Assembly: GCA_009760855.2 (NCBI GenBank) | Contig: WPIO01000082.1 | Location: 907,001-971,000, forward strand | Reading direction: 5' to 3' | Length of the DNA: 64,000 nt | DNA from: Cristatella mucedo | Taxonomy: Eukaryota > Bryozoa > Phylactolaemata > Cristatellidae | In this document: piece after piece, positions 61,445 to 64,000 of the stretch | How the letters are laid out: each line of letters begins with the position of its first letter | How positions within the stretch are numbered: position 1 is the stretch's first letter | Notes under the pieces: model-generated | The model's database searches: none | The model's input: the letters and a program-made list of their open reading frames with translations, nothing else | Told to the model about the DNA's origin: nothing | Position numbers and translations under genes: made by a program

Positions 61445-63781
61445 ACGCCGTCAATCCTCCTGCTGCAGCTGCTCGAAGCTATTGACGTGCGCCTTCGTGC
61501 AGTTAATGCAAGTGGGAGTACCTCACAAGCCCTTGAAATCGAGCAGAAAACTAGTGCTACCAGCGGCTTCTCGCCGAGCACAAACCTTTACTCAGCGTCG
61601 CGGAACCGAGCGGTTTCTTCGTGGAGGAGGCTCAGCGAGGGGCTCAGCGAGGGGCTCGACATGAGTGCCGGGCGATGAGCCTTCGACGGACTTGCATTCA
61701 GAGAGGGGGCCACCGTTTTCTTTTTGACGACATAGAGAGGATGACACTTGAGGGTGCGCACTTCGCGCACGAAGCTTGGGCTATTTTTTTCTTGAGGGAA
61801 GACGTCAGACCTTGAGGGAAGCTAAAGCAGAGGCGTTTCGGGGGCCCCCCGGGGCCCCGGGCGGCGCGGCACATCACCGCTTCATTTAAGGATCCGTTTC
61901 AGGAAGGGAGAGCTAATGCTTTTTTTTTAGACCCTCCTGGCTGCGCGATTGTTAAACTATTCACTTTCAAACCTCTAACCCCGAGCTACAGCTCGGAACG
62001 CGGCCCGCGAATGTGGCAATGTGCTAATTGCAGCATTAAGCCGTCTTATCTTAACACTATCAAACGGTGTCTTTCAAAGTTACTCTAGCTCAATACTGCT
62101 ACTCGGCTAAAATTCAATTACTGTTCATTCAACTGCAGCAGCACACCGTTAAGTGCTCGCAGCTGCAGCTTCCTATTTACGAGCGATTCGTTGTTCCAAT
62201 CACAGCTGATTGGGACTAATGTGCGCACTACCGTCAGTAATCATAATAATTTTCATATTCATGGTGAACGCAGCTTAAATAAGTAATCTGCATATATGGC
62301 ATCTAGTGCCCTAGCATTATGGTGTTTAAAGCAGATTTATGATAGCTGGCAGGAAGCCTGCAGCTCTTGGCACGTTCAGCTGCGGGCGAATGAAAAACTA
62401 GTATTCGAGCCGTCTGTTCCGGTAGCTTCCTGGCATTTCCCACGAGGTCAAGATTTAGTCACCTTATAACTAATATGGCCAAGAAAGATGTTTGGAAGTT
62501 GTCCTGAGTTAAGATATTTGATGCTTTGTCGATCAAAGATACCGCTGGAGAGGACATAGCTTCACCAAAACATATGCAAGATGCTACGCAGCACGACGAG
62601 TTGTTCGAAGTGTGTGCATAGTAGGCGGCACTCTAAAAGCAGACCGACTCAACTGTCGCTGCTCTACATCTAACAGGCATCCATTGCAGTTCGCAAACGC
62701 ACAGGAAAGGCAGGTTTGACCTCTGAAATATCTCGGCTACATGTAGTAAGTTCCAAAATAATTGCAATTCAGTTCTCAGGACTCGGCACACGCGCGGGAG
62801 CATACCCGGTAAACGCGATTCCTCATCAAATCTAGTAGAACCGTAGCGTCTCCCGGTCTGGGAGATTCTAGGGATCCGAAGGAGTTACGTGGTAGCAATA
62901 ACAAGCGGTCAAGCACGTACGTTCCTTACGGCTTGGCCTAACGGTGCTTCAGGCGGACCTTCCTTCTGTATACATGCAGTTGCAACTGCTTAAATTAACG
63001 CAACTGGATTTTAGTACTCAATTCCTCTGAACACAGCACATCGTCCGTCATGAGTGAACGTTTGCTGCTAAGTTGATGCCGTCAGCACAGGAAATAACTT
63101 ACCTTTTCTTAAACAAGCAACAAATGTTTCTATTAACTTATTGATGCCGACAGCGACTTATCCAGCAAACTTGATTTGGAATCTCCAGGCAATACACTTG
63201 CATTGAGAGTCTTTATGAGTTTTGGAACCAACGGCATTTCACAAATTCATGGTTTCTTCTGGAGATAGCCAACATGTAGCTCGATATACACACACATATA
63301 ATCGATAAATTGGTGCTGTCGCCCAACTGCTGTCCTAGTAGTTGTTGATCAGCCACCAAAACCCTCTGTGCTAGTGTCCTGGGTGACTGCAAGAGCTGTT
63401 GCTCATAGCACACGGGCTGTGTTGAACTATTGTCAACCGATCAATATAGCATCAGCAGATTTGTACTCACGGTCGACACGTAAGCAAATAAGAAGGCCTG
63501 CAAGTTGCAGTTTTTGCCACAGATTTTCAAATTTACATCGCTTTCTTTTATTTCACTGAACATCTCTGTGTCAAAGTTTAGCACAAGAGCTACACTCATC
63601 ACTGAAGTTCGATTTCTGGTTTTTACTTCATACAGTAGAAACTTTGCATTTGCTCTTACCCGAAGTAACGTAGGACATACCCCTAAGCGATCTGCAACGG
63701 CCTGCTAATTTAGCCGTCGAATGTATCCGGGAACCAGCCTATTCTGAACAGGACCTAATTTAATATCATTATGTCCCTTGC
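61445..63781. other. Intergenic, nothing recognised
   Basis: Includes a very GC-rich palindromic stretch at about 61839-61873. Otherwise only short chance frames on both strands. Confidence 0.4.
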
Positions 63782-64000
63782 CTAAAGGGTCACATGTAAG
63801 TCTGTAGAATACACTAGAAGTCTGGTGCGTGGACGAATAGTGGCCCGATCTCCAGGTGCCGATTGTCCCGCATCTTTCAGCTGATTGACGAGAATCTCCG
63901 CTTTTTTTATGTACTCCTGATCTTCACCATTGGACATCGGGGTCGCTGCTGCTTTAGATACAGTGTTAACATTACTGCTCTTTCTTTGTAAATCGTCTCC
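63782..64000 (-). CDS. Open frame running off the right edge, unidentified
   Basis: 73 codons without a stop from the window edge to TAG at 63782-63784. It reads DDLQRKSSNVNTVSKAAA, then EYIKKAEILVNQLKDAG and DRATIRPRTRLLVYSTD. The helix-forming, charged composition looks like coding sequence. It may be an exon or a final exon of a gene whose rest lies beyond the window; no family recognised. Confidence 0.35.
   Translation of the reverse strand, partial: GDDLQRKSSNVNTVSKAAATPMSNGEDQEYIKKAEILVNQLKDAGQSAPGDRATIRPRTRLLVYSTDLHVTL

Overview
This is eukaryotic nuclear DNA, almost certainly from an invertebrate animal; I cannot name the species. Protein-coding sequence is split into short exons with GT/AG borders separated by kilobase introns. 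The introns are filled with L2/CR1-type LINEs, tRNA-derived SINEs, a piggyBac relic and microsatellites. One gene encodes a ciliary transition-zone protein. There are no operons, ribosome binding sites, CRISPR arrays or bacterial genes.

Three host genes can be assembled exon by exon with matching splice phases. (1) Plus strand, 1.17 to 24.9 kb: the 3' part of an LRRC74-like leucine-rich-repeat gene whose first exons lie off the left edge. (2) Minus strand, 46.4 down to 28.2 kb: a complete eight-exon ZC2HC1 (FAM164-type) C2HC zinc-finger gene, 386 codons plus stop. (3) Plus strand, 46.9 to 55.3 kb: a complete six-exon TMEM237 gene, 406 codons plus stop, with four membrane segments. ZC2HC1 and TMEM237 are divergent, with 477 bp between their start codons. 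That interval holds a 13-bp match to the RFX X-box consensus 38 bp before the TMEM237 ATG. LRRC74 and ZC2HC1 are convergent.

The rest is mobile or simple DNA. A single L2/CR1-like LINE family (tail of TTA repeats, conserved 3' hairpin) has at least fifteen copies. Three are young: 28.7-30.4 (-), 32.9-33.8 (-) and 59.2-60.6 (+). The first keeps an open 467-codon reverse-transcriptase frame with all palm motifs. A second, older CR1-like family is at 4.6-5.4, 56.1-56.6 and 57.8-58.4 kb. A tRNA-derived SINE family (SINE-A) has about fourteen copies. A second SINE (SINE-B) ends in a sequence resembling the LINE 3' end. DNA-transposon relics include a piggyBac-like pseudogene (14.4-15.6 kb) and a broken multicopy-type ORF (9.1-10.2 kb, minus).

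Right of TMEM237 there may be part of a fourth gene: two phase-compatible candidate exons at 59.1 and 60.6 kb separated by a young LINE. An open minus-strand frame runs off the right edge. Neither is identified. I found no clear sign of a new defence-type or enzymatic system. The most interesting points are the divergent promoter, the SINE/LINE tail sharing and the LINE-filled candidate intron.
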